The notes below the pieces were generated by a model. That model was not told the origin of the DNA and searched no databases. It worked only from the letters and a program-made list of their open reading frames with translations. A stretch of 50,805 nucleotides of DNA, taken from Rhodanobacter sp. 7MK24 (GTDB lineage: Bacteria; Pseudomonadota; Gammaproteobacteria; Xanthomonadales; Rhodanobacteraceae). The position numbers and the translations under genes were made by a program. How positions within the stretch are numbered: position 1 is the first letter of the stretch; each line of letters starts with the position of its first letter. The stretch lies in assembly GCF_014842995.1 (NCBI RefSeq), contig NZ_JACYXL010000016.1, positions 1 to 50,805 on the forward strand, written 5' to 3'. Positions 33,330 through 42,351 of this stretch are shown here, piece after piece.

Positions 33330-35126
33330 ATGAGCGAGAACGTCAGCGATTTTCTGTTGCACCGGCTGACCGAATGGGGCATCGAGCGCTTATACGGCTT
33401 TCCCGGCGATGGCATCAATGGACTGATGGGCGCGATCGATCGCGCAGGCGACAAATTCAAGTTGGTGCGCGCAAGGCACGAGGAGATGTGCGCATTCATG
33501 GCCTGTGCGCACGCCAAGTTCACCGGCGAGGTCGGCGTGTGCCTGGCTACTTCCGGGCCAGGCGCCATCCATCTGCTAAACGGCCTGTACGATGCCAAGC
33601 TCGATCACCAGCCCGTCGTAGCCATTGTAGGCCAGCAGGCGCGCGCGGCGTTGGGTGGTCAATATCAGCAGGAGGTCGACCTGGTCTCGTTGTTCAAGGA
33701 CGTGGCCAGCGATTACGTGGAGATGATCACGGTCCCCGCGCAGGTCCGTCATGTGGTGGATCGCGCGCTGCGCATCGCGATCGCCAAGCGTACGGTGACC
33801 TGCATCATCGTACCTAACGATGTGCAGATCCTCGGCGCGGTGCCGGTGCCGCCCCGTGCGCATGGCACCATCCATTCCGGTTTCGGCTATCGCCCTCCAC
33901 GGGTGGTACCGGTCGAGGGCGATCTGCGTCATGCCGCCGATCTGCTGAATGCGGGCAGCAAGGTGGCGATCCTGGTTGGTGCTGGCACGTTGGCGGCCGC
34001 CGACGAGGTGATCGAAGTTGCCGAGCTGCTTGGTGCGGGCGTAGCTAAAGCGCTGCTAGGCAAGGCGGCGTTACCCGACGAGCTGCCGTACGTCACCGGG
34101 TCCATCGGCCTGCTCGGTACCAAACCGAGCTGGGACATGATGATGGAGTGCGACACGCTGCTGATGATCGGATCGCGCTTCCCGTATTCTGAATTCCTGC
34201 CAAAGGAAGGGCAGGCGCGCGGCGTGCAGATCGATCTCGATCCCGCGATGCTCTCGATCCGCTACCCGATGGAGATCAGTCTGGTCGGCGACGCTGCTGC
34301 CACGTTACGTGCGCTGATTCCACTGCTACAGCACAAGACTGACCGTGGCTGGCGCGAGACGATCGAGAAGAACGTTGCCGAATGGTGGCGCGTGCTGGAG
34401 GCGCGGGCGATGCATGAGGCCGTTCCGATCAATCCCGAACGCATGTTCTGGGAGCTGTCCTCGCGACTGCCTGACAATTGCATCCTAGCTTCGGATTCAG
34501 GCTCCTCGGCCAACTGGTACGCACGCGACCTCAAGGTTCGGCGCGGCATGATGGCCTCACTATCCGGTTGCCTGGCAACGATGGGGCCGGGCGTGCCGTA
34601 CGTGATCGCGGCAAAATTCGCGTTCCCCGAGCGCGTCGCCATTGCGATGGTCGGCGACGGCGCAATGCAGATGAACGGTAATGCCGAACTTATCACGATC
34701 GGCGACTACTGGAAGGAGTGGGCCGACCCGCGCCTGGTGATCCTGGTGCTCAACAATCGCGATCTGAACCAGGTGACCTGGGAGCAGCGCGTGATGGAAG
34801 GCGATCCGAAATTCGAAGTCGCCCAGCATGTGCCGGATTTCCCTTATGCACGCTACGCCGAGATGCTCGGGCTGAAAGGCATCATGGTGAATGATCCCGC
34901 ACAGATCGGTGCTGCATTCGACGCCGCGTTGTCCGCGGATCGACCATGCGTCATCGAGGCGATCACCGACCCCGACGTGCCGCCGTTGCCGCCTCATATC
35001 ACGCTGAAAGAGGCCAAAGCGTTTGCCGAATCGATGCTCAAGGGCGACGAGGACACGGGCGGCATGATCCGGCAGTCCGCCAAGGAGGTGCTTGCCACCT
35101 TCCTTCCCGGTCATCGTGGACATTGA
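33330..35126 (+). CDS. ThDP-dependent enzyme, pyruvate-oxidase/acetolactate-synthase-like
   Basis: 598 aa. N-terminal ThDP domain with the conserved Glu in RHEEMCAFMACAHAKF, GPGAIHLLNGLYDAK and an FAD-domain-like middle. The C-terminal diphosphate-binding site reads GDGAMQMNGNAELIT with NN in VLVLNNRDLNQ. It is related to pyruvate oxidase and other decarboxylating members; the exact substrate (pyruvate, glyoxylate or a sugar-derived 2-keto acid) cannot be told. The ATG at 33330 follows CCGGAGAACC; an ORF extension upstream is unlikely. The next gene starts one base after its stop. Confidence 0.85.
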   Translation: MSENVSDFLLHRLTEWGIERLYGFPGDGINGLMGAIDRAGDKFKLVRARHEEMCAFMACAHAKFTGEVGVCLATSGPGAIHLLNGLYDAKLDHQPVVAIVGQQARAALGGQYQQEVDLVSLFKDVASDYVEMITVPAQVRHVVDRALRIAIAKRTVTCIIVPNDVQILGAVPVPPRAHGTIHSGFGYRPPRVVPVEGDLRHAADLLNAGSKVAILVGAGTLAAADEVIEVAELLGAGVAKALLGKAALPDELPYVTGSIGLLGTKPSWDMMMECDTLLMIGSRFPYSEFLPKEGQARGVQIDLDPAMLSIRYPMEISLVGDAAATLRALIPLLQHKTDRGWRETIEKNVAEWWRVLEARAMHEAVPINPERMFWELSSRLPDNCILASDSGSSANWYARDLKVRRGMMASLSGCLATMGPGVPYVIAAKFAFPERVAIAMVGDGAMQMNGNAELITIGDYWKEWADPRLVILVLNNRDLNQVTWEQRVMEGDPKFEVAQHVPDFPYARYAEMLGLKGIMVNDPAQIGAAFDAALSADRPCVIEAITDPDVPPLPPHITLKEAKAFAESMLKGDEDTGGMIRQSAKEVLATFLPGHRGH

Positions 35127-35127
35127 C

Positions 35128-36219
35128 ATGGATGCGGTGAAACTCCAGATGCCAAAAGTGTCTGTGTACACAGTGCCGACTGACCTGCCGGAATCCGATG
35201 GTACCTTGGCGTGGGAATCAACCACGCTTGTGTTGGTCGAGATCGACGCTGGGGGCAAACACGGCCTGGGTTACAGCTACGCCGATGGCGCCACAGCCGT
35301 TTTGGTACGCGACACCCTGGCCAAGGTCGTGACTGGACGCAACGCACTGGACATTGCCGCCGTGTGGGCAGCGATGCTCGCTGCGATCCGCAATCTCGGT
35401 CGCCCCGGCATTGCCTCGATGGCCGTCGCTGCGGTGGATAATGCCTTGTGGGATCTCAAGGCGAAGTTGTTGGACCTGTCTCTGCTGGATTTACTGGGCG
35501 CGGTGCGTGAGGCGATTCCGGTATACGGCAGTGGCGGCTTCACCTCCTATACCGACAAGCAGCTTGCCGAACAGCTTGGCGGTTGGGTGGAGTCGGGCAT
35601 CGGCATGGTCAAGATGAAGGTGGGGCGGAGTCCGGATCGCGACGTGGCGCGTGTACGGACGGCTCGCGGCGCTGTCGGTGGTACGCGCCTGTTTGTGGAC
35701 GCCAACGGCGCCTACACGCGCAAGCAGGCGCTGGCGCTGGCGCATTCCTTCGCCGAACTTGGCGTGAGCTGGTTCGAGGAGCCGCGCCCCTCGCATGACC
35801 TGGATGGCCTGCACCTGCTGCGGGACCGCGCGCCGCCCGGCATGGACATCACCGCCGGCGAATACGGTTACGACGCGGTGTACTTCCGCCGCATGCTCGC
35901 GGCAGACGCGGTGGACGTACTCCAGGCCGACGCCACGCGCTGCGCCGGCATCAGCGGCCTGCTTGGCGTGGCCGCGCTGTGCGAAGCGTTCGACTTGCCG
36001 CTGTCCTCGCATTGTGCGCCGGCTATCCACGTGCAGCCGCTTTGCGCGCTGCGGCCGGCGATCCATGCAGAGTATTTCCACGACCACGTGCGCATCGAGC
36101 AACTGCTCTTCGATGGTGCGCTTTTGCCGGTCGACGGCGTGCTGCGCCCAGATCGAACCCGGCCAGGGTTGGGGTTGGTTTTGAAAGAACACGACGCCGC
36201 GCGCTACGCGGCGCATTGA
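35128..36219 (+). CDS. Enolase-superfamily (mandelate racemase/muconate lactonizing-type) enzyme
   Basis: 363 aa. The (beta/alpha)7-beta barrel shows KMKVG (KxK base), VDANGAY, FEEPRPS and AGEYGY as metal ligands (D, E, E), then QADATRCAGISG and SSHCAPA with the catalytic Asp/His pair. The His-Asp and KxK constellation points to a sugar-acid dehydratase or epimerase of the mandelate racemase subgroup. The start at 35128 (MDAVKLQMPKV) avoids a 35-base overlap with the ThDP gene; an earlier in-frame ATG exists. Its product, a 2-keto-3-deoxy acid, could feed the neighbouring enzymes. Confidence 0.85.
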   Translation: MDAVKLQMPKVSVYTVPTDLPESDGTLAWESTTLVLVEIDAGGKHGLGYSYADGATAVLVRDTLAKVVTGRNALDIAAVWAAMLAAIRNLGRPGIASMAVAAVDNALWDLKAKLLDLSLLDLLGAVREAIPVYGSGGFTSYTDKQLAEQLGGWVESGIGMVKMKVGRSPDRDVARVRTARGAVGGTRLFVDANGAYTRKQALALAHSFAELGVSWFEEPRPSHDLDGLHLLRDRAPPGMDITAGEYGYDAVYFRRMLAADAVDVLQADATRCAGISGLLGVAALCEAFDLPLSSHCAPAIHVQPLCALRPAIHAEYFHDHVRIEQLLFDGALLPVDGVLRPDRTRPGLGLVLKEHDAARYAAH

Positions 36220-36278
36220 ATCGCGACGGTCCGGTGATTCCGGCCAGCGGGCAAGCTCAGGTGAGCGGGGAACATGTC

Positions 36279-36479
36279 ATGCAGATCGATCACGAGCAGG
36301 AACAATGCCAGCGCCACGGATGCCGATGCAGAGTGCCCAATGGGCAGGCGTATTGCAGTGAGGAGTGCCGCTACGCGGCTGAGGGATCTTCAGTGCGCAC
36401 GAGGGCGGGCGACGGTTGCCAGTGCGGTCATGACGACTGCAGCGCTGGTACCCATTCGCTAGCGGAAAACGAGCAGTGA
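36279..36479 (+). CDS. Second metallothionein-like protein
   Basis: 66 aa. Cysteines in CQRHGCRC, YCSEEC, and GDGCQCGHDDC reproduce the SmtA/BmtA-type pattern also seen in the protein at 26522. GGGGA precedes the ATG at 36279. The stop overlaps the GTG of the next gene (GTGA), which is unusual for a metal-buffer gene and suggests cotranscription with a Fe-S dehydrogenase. A metal-chelating role is inferred; a Zn-finger role is an alternative. Confidence 0.75.
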   Translation: MQIDHEQEQCQRHGCRCRVPNGQAYCSEECRYAAEGSSVRTRAGDGCQCGHDDCSAGTHSLAENEQ

Positions 36480-39427
36480 AGGCCGAAGCGTTGAAGCCCG
36501 ATGCGCGCGGCGCTGGGGTAACACAGCCGGCCTACGTCAACGCGTTGGTGCGTGACTTGGCCGGCATCTCAGGTGAGGTGCGCTTCGACGCCGGCAGCCG
36601 CGCGCTATATGCCACCGATGGCTCCAACTACCGGCAAGTGCCGATCGGTGTGGTGTTGCCGAAGTCACTCGAGGACGTGGTGACCACCGTGGCCGCTTGC
36701 CGAAAATATGGTGCACCGCTGCTTTCGCGCGGCGGCGGCACCTCGCTGGCCGGTCAGTGCTGCAATGTCGCCGTGGTGATGGATTTTTCCAAATACCTGC
36801 ACAACATCGTCGAACTCGACCCAGCCAACAAGCGTGCACGGGTTGAGCCGGGTTTGATCCTGGACGATCTGCGCGACGCTGCCGAAAAACACACGCTGAC
36901 CTTCGCGCCCGATCCGTCCACGCATACCCACAACACCCTGGGCGGCATGATCGGCAACAACTCCTGTGGCGTGCACTCGGTAATGGGTGGAAAGACTTCC
37001 GAGAACATCGAGGAACTGGAGATACTGACCTACGACGGCTTGCGCATGCGCGTGGGCGCCACGTCCGATGCGCAACTGGAACGGTTCATCCGCGAGGGCG
37101 GTCGACGCGGCGAAATCTACGCCGCACTGAAGACGCTGCGCGACAAATATGCCGAGCTGATCCGTTCGCGCTATCCGAAAATTCCACGTCGTGTGTCTGG
37201 CTACAACCTCGACGAGCTGCTGCCCGAGAACGGCTTTAACGTGGCACGCGCGCTCGTCGGCAGCGAGGGCACCTGCGTCACCATCCTGGAAGCCACCACG
37301 CGCCTGGTCTACAGCCCGCCGGTACGGTCGCTGCTGGTGCTTGGCTACATCGATGTGTTCTCCGCCGCGGACCACGTAATGGACGCGCTGGCCGCCGGCC
37401 CAGTGGGGCTGGAAGGACTAGGTGAAGAACTGGTCTCCGATATGAAGGCGATTGGTTTGCATCCGGACGACCTTGAGCTGCTGCCCAAAGGCGGCGGCTG
37501 GCTGTTGGTGGAGTTCGGTGGCGAGACCAAGGACGAATCCGACGACAAGGCCCACAAGCTGATGGAGCAGCTCAAGGGCAGGGAAGATGCCCCGTTGGAT
37601 ATGAAGCTGTACGACGACAAGTCCAAGGAAGAGCTGATCTGGAAGGTGCGTCAGTCAGGACTTGGTGCGACTGCCCATGTACCGAACAAGCAGATTACCT
37701 GGGAGGGCTGGGAGGACGCTGCGGTGCCCCCCGAGAAGCTTGGCCCGTATTTGCGCGACTTCCGCGCTTTGCTGAAGCGCTACTCGTACAAAGGCGATCT
37801 GTACGGCCACTTCGGCCAGGGCTGTGTCCATACACGCATTGATTTCGATCTGGAAACCCAGCCGGGCATCGATAAATTCCATCGTTTCCTTGGCGATGCA
37901 GCGGACCTGGTGGTGAGCTATGGCGGTTCACTGTCCGGCGAGCATGGTGATGGTCAATCCAAGGCCGAGTTCCTCGGTCGGATGTTCGGTGCGGAACTGG
38001 TGCAGGCGTTCGGTGAGTTCAAGCGCATCTGGGATCCGGGTTGCCACATGAACCCGGGCAAGATCGTCGATCCTTACCTACCTACTGAAAACCTGCGCAT
38101 CGGCACAGGCTATGCGCCATCAAGGTCGCAGACGCACTTCCATTTTCCCAAGGACGACCACAACTTCGGTCGCACCATCCTGCGCTGCGTGGGAATTGGC
38201 AATTGCCGGCGCACCCATCACGACACCATGTGTCCTAGCTTCATGGCCACCCGTGAGGAGAAGTATTCGACGCGAGGGCGAGCACGGCTGCTGTTCGAGA
38301 TGCTGAAAGGCGAGGTGATTACCGGCGGCTGGCGCGATGAGAACGTACGCGACGCATTAGATTTATGCCTGGCTTGCAAGGGCTGCAAGGGCGATTGTCC
38401 GGTCAATGTCGACATGGCCAGCTATAAGGCCGAGTTCCTGTCCCACTACTACCAGGGGCACCTGCGTCGACGCGCCGCGTACACGATGGGCCTGATCCAC
38501 GTATGGGCACGACTGGCAGCGCATCTGCCGCGTACGGTGAATTACTTCACCCATAGCAGTCTGTGGTCGCCGCTACTCAAGAAGCTGGGCGGCATAGCAC
38601 CACAGCGCGAGATGCCCGAGTTCGCGAAGCAGACCTTCCGCGATTGGTTCGCTCGGCGTAGCGAGGGCAAATCGGACGGCCTTCGCGTGATTCTCTGGCC
38701 GGACACGTTCACCAACCACTTTCTTCCCGAGACCGCGATCGCTGCAGTCGAGGTATTGGAACATGCCGGGTGCACCGTGGTGCTACCCAAACAGCCGCTG
38801 TGCTGCGGCAGGCCGCTGTACGACTGGGGCATGCTCGATCGCGCCACCGAGCTTTGGAAGCGGAACCTCGCCATGCTGCACGAGGATATCCGTGCTGGCA
38901 CGCCCATTGTGGGATTGGAGCCGGCCTGCGTGGCCGCATTCCGCGACGAGCTTGGCAACTTATTCCCGCATGACGAAGATGCCAAGCGGCTGTGCAAGCA
39001 GACGCATACGCTGGCCGAATTCCTGCAGAAGAACGCCTATGTTCCCAACCGTCTTGCGGCGAAAGCCATAGTGCACATGCATTGCAATCATCGCGCGGTG
39101 ATGGGCAAGGAGGCCGACTGCCACGTGTTCGAGCAGCTTGGCCTGGATTACGAGCTGCTCGATTCCGGCTGCTGCGGTATGGCAGGTTCGTTCGGTTTCG
39201 AAACGCACAAATACGCGCTATCGCAAACCATTGGTGAGCGTGTGCTGTTGCCCGCTGTGCGCCGCACTGGCGCCGACACTCTTCTGATCGCCGACGGCTT
39301 CAGTTGCCGCGAGCAAGTGCGTCAGGCCACCGGGCGTATGCCGCTGCACTTAGCCCAGGTACTGCAACGCGCAATCCATGACGGCACGGCGCCGGCCGCC
39401 CCCGCGCCGCAACGCGCCCCCGACTAA
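36476..39427 (+). CDS. FAD-linked oxidase/Fe-S dehydrogenase, D-lactate or 2-hydroxyglutarate type
   Basis: 983 aa from a GTG overlapping the metallothionein stop. FAD_binding_4 domain: RGGGTSLAGQCCN, GGMIGNNSCGVHS, then a C-terminal FAD-oxidase domain. Two Fe-S clusters follow: CVGIGNCRRTHHDTMCP and CLACKGCKGDCP. A CCG domain with CCGRPLYDWG and DSGCCGMAGSFG ends the chain. This layout matches the YdiJ/Dld-type fused D-2-hydroxyacid dehydrogenases that pass electrons to the respiratory chain. It probably oxidises a 2-hydroxy acid from the pathway. No signal sequence. Confidence 0.88.
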   Translation: MKAEALKPDARGAGVTQPAYVNALVRDLAGISGEVRFDAGSRALYATDGSNYRQVPIGVVLPKSLEDVVTTVAACRKYGAPLLSRGGGTSLAGQCCNVAVVMDFSKYLHNIVELDPANKRARVEPGLILDDLRDAAEKHTLTFAPDPSTHTHNTLGGMIGNNSCGVHSVMGGKTSENIEELEILTYDGLRMRVGATSDAQLERFIREGGRRGEIYAALKTLRDKYAELIRSRYPKIPRRVSGYNLDELLPENGFNVARALVGSEGTCVTILEATTRLVYSPPVRSLLVLGYIDVFSAADHVMDALAAGPVGLEGLGEELVSDMKAIGLHPDDLELLPKGGGWLLVEFGGETKDESDDKAHKLMEQLKGREDAPLDMKLYDDKSKEELIWKVRQSGLGATAHVPNKQITWEGWEDAAVPPEKLGPYLRDFRALLKRYSYKGDLYGHFGQGCVHTRIDFDLETQPGIDKFHRFLGDAADLVVSYGGSLSGEHGDGQSKAEFLGRMFGAELVQAFGEFKRIWDPGCHMNPGKIVDPYLPTENLRIGTGYAPSRSQTHFHFPKDDHNFGRTILRCVGIGNCRRTHHDTMCPSFMATREEKYSTRGRARLLFEMLKGEVITGGWRDENVRDALDLCLACKGCKGDCPVNVDMASYKAEFLSHYYQGHLRRRAAYTMGLIHVWARLAAHLPRTVNYFTHSSLWSPLLKKLGGIAPQREMPEFAKQTFRDWFARRSEGKSDGLRVILWPDTFTNHFLPETAIAAVEVLEHAGCTVVLPKQPLCCGRPLYDWGMLDRATELWKRNLAMLHEDIRAGTPIVGLEPACVAAFRDELGNLFPHDEDAKRLCKQTHTLAEFLQKNAYVPNRLAAKAIVHMHCNHRAVMGKEADCHVFEQLGLDYELLDSGCCGMAGSFGFETHKYALSQTIGERVLLPAVRRTGADTLLIADGFSCREQVRQATGRMPLHLAQVLQRAIHDGTAPAAPAPQRAPD

Positions 39428-39439
39428 CGAGGAACGTAC

Positions 39440-40507
39440 ATGACTATCGATTTCAAGAACCAGGTAATAGTGATCACCGGCGCTAGCGCCGGTGTCGGTC
39501 GCGCCACCGCACGCGCCTTCGCCCGTGCAGGAGCTCATGTGGGCTTGCTGGCCCGCGGCGAAGAGGGATTGAACGCCACGGCGCGCGAGCTCGAACTGCT
39601 GGGCGTGCGTGCGCTGGCCTGCAGCGTCGATGTGGCTGACGCGGAGGCAGTGGGCCAGGCAGCACAGAAGATCGAGGACGAACTGGGCCCGATCGACGTG
39701 TGGGTCAACAACGCGATGGTGACGATTTTCGCGCCGGTCAGCGCGATCGATGCAGAGGAGTTCAAGCGCGTCACGGAGGTCACCTATCTCGGCGGGGTCT
39801 ACGGCACAATGGCGGCGCTAAAGCACATGCGGCCCCGTAACCGCGGCACCATTGTGCAGGTGAGTTCCGCGCTGGCTTATCGCAGCATCCCGCTGCAGTC
39901 GGCCTACTGCGGAGCCAAGCATGCGTTGGTGGGGTTCATCGACGCGGTGCGTAGCGAGCTGATTCACGACCGCAGCCGCATCCACATCACCTCGGTGCAG
40001 ATGCCGGCGTTGAACACGCCACAGTTCTCATGGGCACGCAACCGCATGCCGAACCGACCGCAACCGGTACCTCCAATCTTCGAGCCGGAGGTGGCGGCTA
40101 GCGCGATCGTATGGGCCGCAGCGCATCGCCGGCGCAGTGTGCCAGTGGGCGCCCCAACGTTGATGGCTGAGTGGGGACAGAAAATCGCGCCGGGCCTGCT
40201 TGATCGCTACCTGGGCCGCACCGGTTACAGCGGTCAGCAGACCAACGAGCCCGATGATCCCAATCGTGCCGACAACTTGTTTACGCCGGTGGCCGGCGAC
40301 TCTGGCGCACGCGGTCGCTTCAGCCAGCGCGCACGAAACCATAGCGGGGCACTGTGGATAGAAAAGAACCGCTCGCCCTTGCTGGGCGCTGCGTTGTTCA
40401 CCGCGGCTGCGCTGGCCGCAGGTTGCTGGTACGCCGCGAGTCGCCAAGCCAAATCAGACAATTTGCTGCAACGCAGTGCGCGCAAATTGCAGCGGAGGTG
40501 GTCATGA
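39440..40507 (+). CDS. SDR oxidoreductase with C-terminal membrane tail
   Basis: 355 aa. NAD(P)-binding TGASAGVG near residue 15, NNAMVT motif, active Ser in VSSALAYRS and Tyr/Lys in YCGAKHALVG. After about residue 265 a non-SDR extension contains a hydrophobic span (LGAALFTAAALAAGCWYAAS) and a basic tail, so it is probably membrane anchored. The ATG at 39440 has AACGAGGAACG upstream. Its stop overlaps the ASRT gene (ATGA). Substrate is unknown; in the cluster it might reduce or oxidise a sugar or sugar acid. Confidence 0.85.
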   Translation: MTIDFKNQVIVITGASAGVGRATARAFARAGAHVGLLARGEEGLNATARELELLGVRALACSVDVADAEAVGQAAQKIEDELGPIDVWVNNAMVTIFAPVSAIDAEEFKRVTEVTYLGGVYGTMAALKHMRPRNRGTIVQVSSALAYRSIPLQSAYCGAKHALVGFIDAVRSELIHDRSRIHITSVQMPALNTPQFSWARNRMPNRPQPVPPIFEPEVAASAIVWAAAHRRRSVPVGAPTLMAEWGQKIAPGLLDRYLGRTGYSGQQTNEPDDPNRADNLFTPVAGDSGARGRFSQRARNHSGALWIEKNRSPLLGAALFTAAALAAGCWYAASRQAKSDNLLQRSARKLQRRWS

Positions 40508-40881
40508 GCATCGGGATGCGTCGTTGGGCCATCGCCGAGGGCTACATCCCTGGCCAAAGCAGCGACGATGAAGACCGCCGCTTCGTCAGCCATGAGGCCG
40601 CCTGCATGCTCAACGCAAGCGATTGCGATGCCAAGGTGCGCATCATGCTGTATTTCAAGGACCGCGATCCAGTGGGGCCTTACCACGTCATCGTGCCTGC
40701 ACGGCGCAGCTTGCACATGCGTTTCAACGACCTCACCGATCCAGCACCGGTGCCGCGCGACACCGATTACTCCAGCGTGTTCGAATCAGATGTCCCGATC
40801 GTGGTGCAACACACGCGACTGGACTCACGCAAGGATGCCCTTGCACTGCTGAGCACGATTGCATTCGGTGAAAGCGCCTGA
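40504..40881 (+). CDS. Anabaena sensory rhodopsin transducer (ASRT) family protein
   Basis: 125 aa. The chain RRWAIAEGYIPGQS, then SHEAACMLNASDCDAKVRIMLYFKDRDPVGPY, followed by VPARRSLHMRFNDL and DVPIVVQHTRLDSR matches PF07100. These small beta-sandwich domains bind small molecules and often occur with carbohydrate genes; the founding member signals from a rhodopsin, but no rhodopsin is in this window. It is the last gene of the cluster, overlapping the SDR gene. A ligand-sensing or binding role for the pathway product is inferred. Confidence 0.85.
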   Translation: MSIGMRRWAIAEGYIPGQSSDDEDRRFVSHEAACMLNASDCDAKVRIMLYFKDRDPVGPYHVIVPARRSLHMRFNDLTDPAPVPRDTDYSSVFESDVPIVVQHTRLDSRKDALALLSTIAFGESA

Positions 40882-41031
40882 CGTCCCTGATGCGATTCAG
40901 AGCGGTCGAGCCTGCGGATGTTATCAGTATGTCAATTTTCGCCTTCGGGTGATCGACCGGGATTTGATCCCCGGACAGGCAGCATTGTTGCTCCCCGCCT
41001 TTTTGGCCATCACTTCAATTTGGACATCGCT

Positions 41032-41379
41032 ATGACGAACACAAGTACCCAATTCCTTTCGGCTTCGACGCTTACCGGAGATAAGGTAAAGAACCTCAAC
41101 AATGAGGCGCTAGGCGAGCTCAAGGACATCATGATCGACACGCAGAGTGGCGAAGTGAGTTATGGCGTCCTTTCCTACGGTGGAGTCCTCGGCATTGGCG
41201 ACAAGCTCTTTGCTGTCCCGTGGGACGCCTTGACCGTCGATGGCGAAAACAAATGTCTCATCTTGAATGTCAACAAGGACCGTCTCGAGAGCGCCCCTGG
41301 ATTCGACAAAGATCATTGGCCGGATTTCGCCGACCCAGGATTTGAGGATCGGGTGCGGCAGTACTACTCCCAGTTGTAA
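41032..41379 (+). CDS. PRC-barrel domain protein
   Basis: 115 aa. The single PRC-barrel (about residues 8-90) reads TLTGDKVKNLNNEALGELKDIMID, then GVLSYGGVLGIGDKLFAVPWDAL. It ends with DFADPGFEDRVRQYY. PRC-barrel proteins of this size appear in stress islands and may regulate or scaffold. The ATG at 41032 is preferred; earlier in-frame residues look non-coding. It lies 150 bases after the ASRT gene and 24 bases before an OmpR-type regulator. Confidence 0.85.
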   Translation: MTNTSTQFLSASTLTGDKVKNLNNEALGELKDIMIDTQSGEVSYGVLSYGGVLGIGDKLFAVPWDALTVDGENKCLILNVNKDRLESAPGFDKDHWPDFADPGFEDRVRQYYSQL

Positions 41380-41403
41380 GCAGCTATCTGCGGGGGAGGG
41401 GGT

Positions 41404-42111
41404 ATGGATACAAGTGACTACTTGGGCCGCATCTTGTTGGTGGAAGATGACGAGCAGGTCGCATTGACGACCCAAATACTGCTGGAAAGGGCCGGATATA
41501 GAGTAGACCGCGCAGCTGAAGGAGTGTTGGGGCTGCACATGGCGATCGTAGATGACTACGATGCCATCGTCCTCGATGTGATGTTACCCAGGCTGGACGG
41601 CCTGAGCCTGTGTAGCAAGCTTCGAAAGGAGGCAAGAAAGGCCACGCCTATTCTGATGTTGAGTGTCCGCAACAGTACGGATGACAAGATAAGTGGTCTG
41701 GGTACAGGAGCAGATGACTATCTGGCGAAACCGTTTGAATCGAGGGAGCTTGAGGCACGCTTGCTAGCCTTGATACGCCGCGAACGGCGTCAGGTCTTCG
41801 AGAATATCTTGATCGTCAGCGACTTGAAGCTGGAGACCCAGACGCTGCGATTGACGCGTGGCGGCCGCGAACTCAGCCTTTCGCCGATATGCCTCAAGCT
41901 ACTGACGATATTGATGCGAGAGTCACCTCATGTCGTGAAGAGGCGTGATCTAGAACGACAGGTGTGGGGCGGCGTAATGCCCGACTCAGACACACTTCGC
42001 TCGCATCTGTATAACTTGCGACAGGTCATTGACAAACCGTTCGATCTGCCATTGCTCCACACCATACATTCGGCTGGCTATCGTCTCGCGAATTTGGAGT
42101 CGATGCGGTGA
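41404..42111 (+). CDS. OmpR-family response regulator, paralogue
   Basis: 235 aa. Receiver with LVEDDEQV, phospho-acceptor Asp in VLDVMLPRLDGLSL, Lys in DYLAKPFE; winged-helix domain with LRSHLYNLRQVIDKPF and LLHTIHSAGYRLANLE. The end is nearly identical to the regulator at 28680, so they form a paralogous pair. A GGGGGAGGGG site precedes the ATG. No kinase gene adjoins. It lies between PRC-barrel and trehalose genes and is a likely controller of this stress block. Confidence 0.9.
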   Translation: MDTSDYLGRILLVEDDEQVALTTQILLERAGYRVDRAAEGVLGLHMAIVDDYDAIVLDVMLPRLDGLSLCSKLRKEARKATPILMLSVRNSTDDKISGLGTGADDYLAKPFESRELEARLLALIRRERRQVFENILIVSDLKLETQTLRLTRGGRELSLSPICLKLLTILMRESPHVVKRRDLERQVWGGVMPDSDTLRSHLYNLRQVIDKPFDLPLLHTIHSAGYRLANLESMR

Positions 42112-42351
42112 CATTCTTCGCAAACGGTTGATTCGCAGGGTATCGAGCATTGGGAGCAGGTGGCTGGAGCGCACCCTGCGGATAGCGCGAGGGAGGCGGC
42201 ATCTTGGTAAGCGTGACATAGACCAACCGCGAAAATTTCGTTGCAAAGAGGCAGCCTGGGTCATGTCGATGGGCAACGAAGAATTCACTACTGCGCGGAT
42301 ATCACTTAGGACCCTGCCAAGCAGGCATCGAACCCAGGAATGACATTTGCC

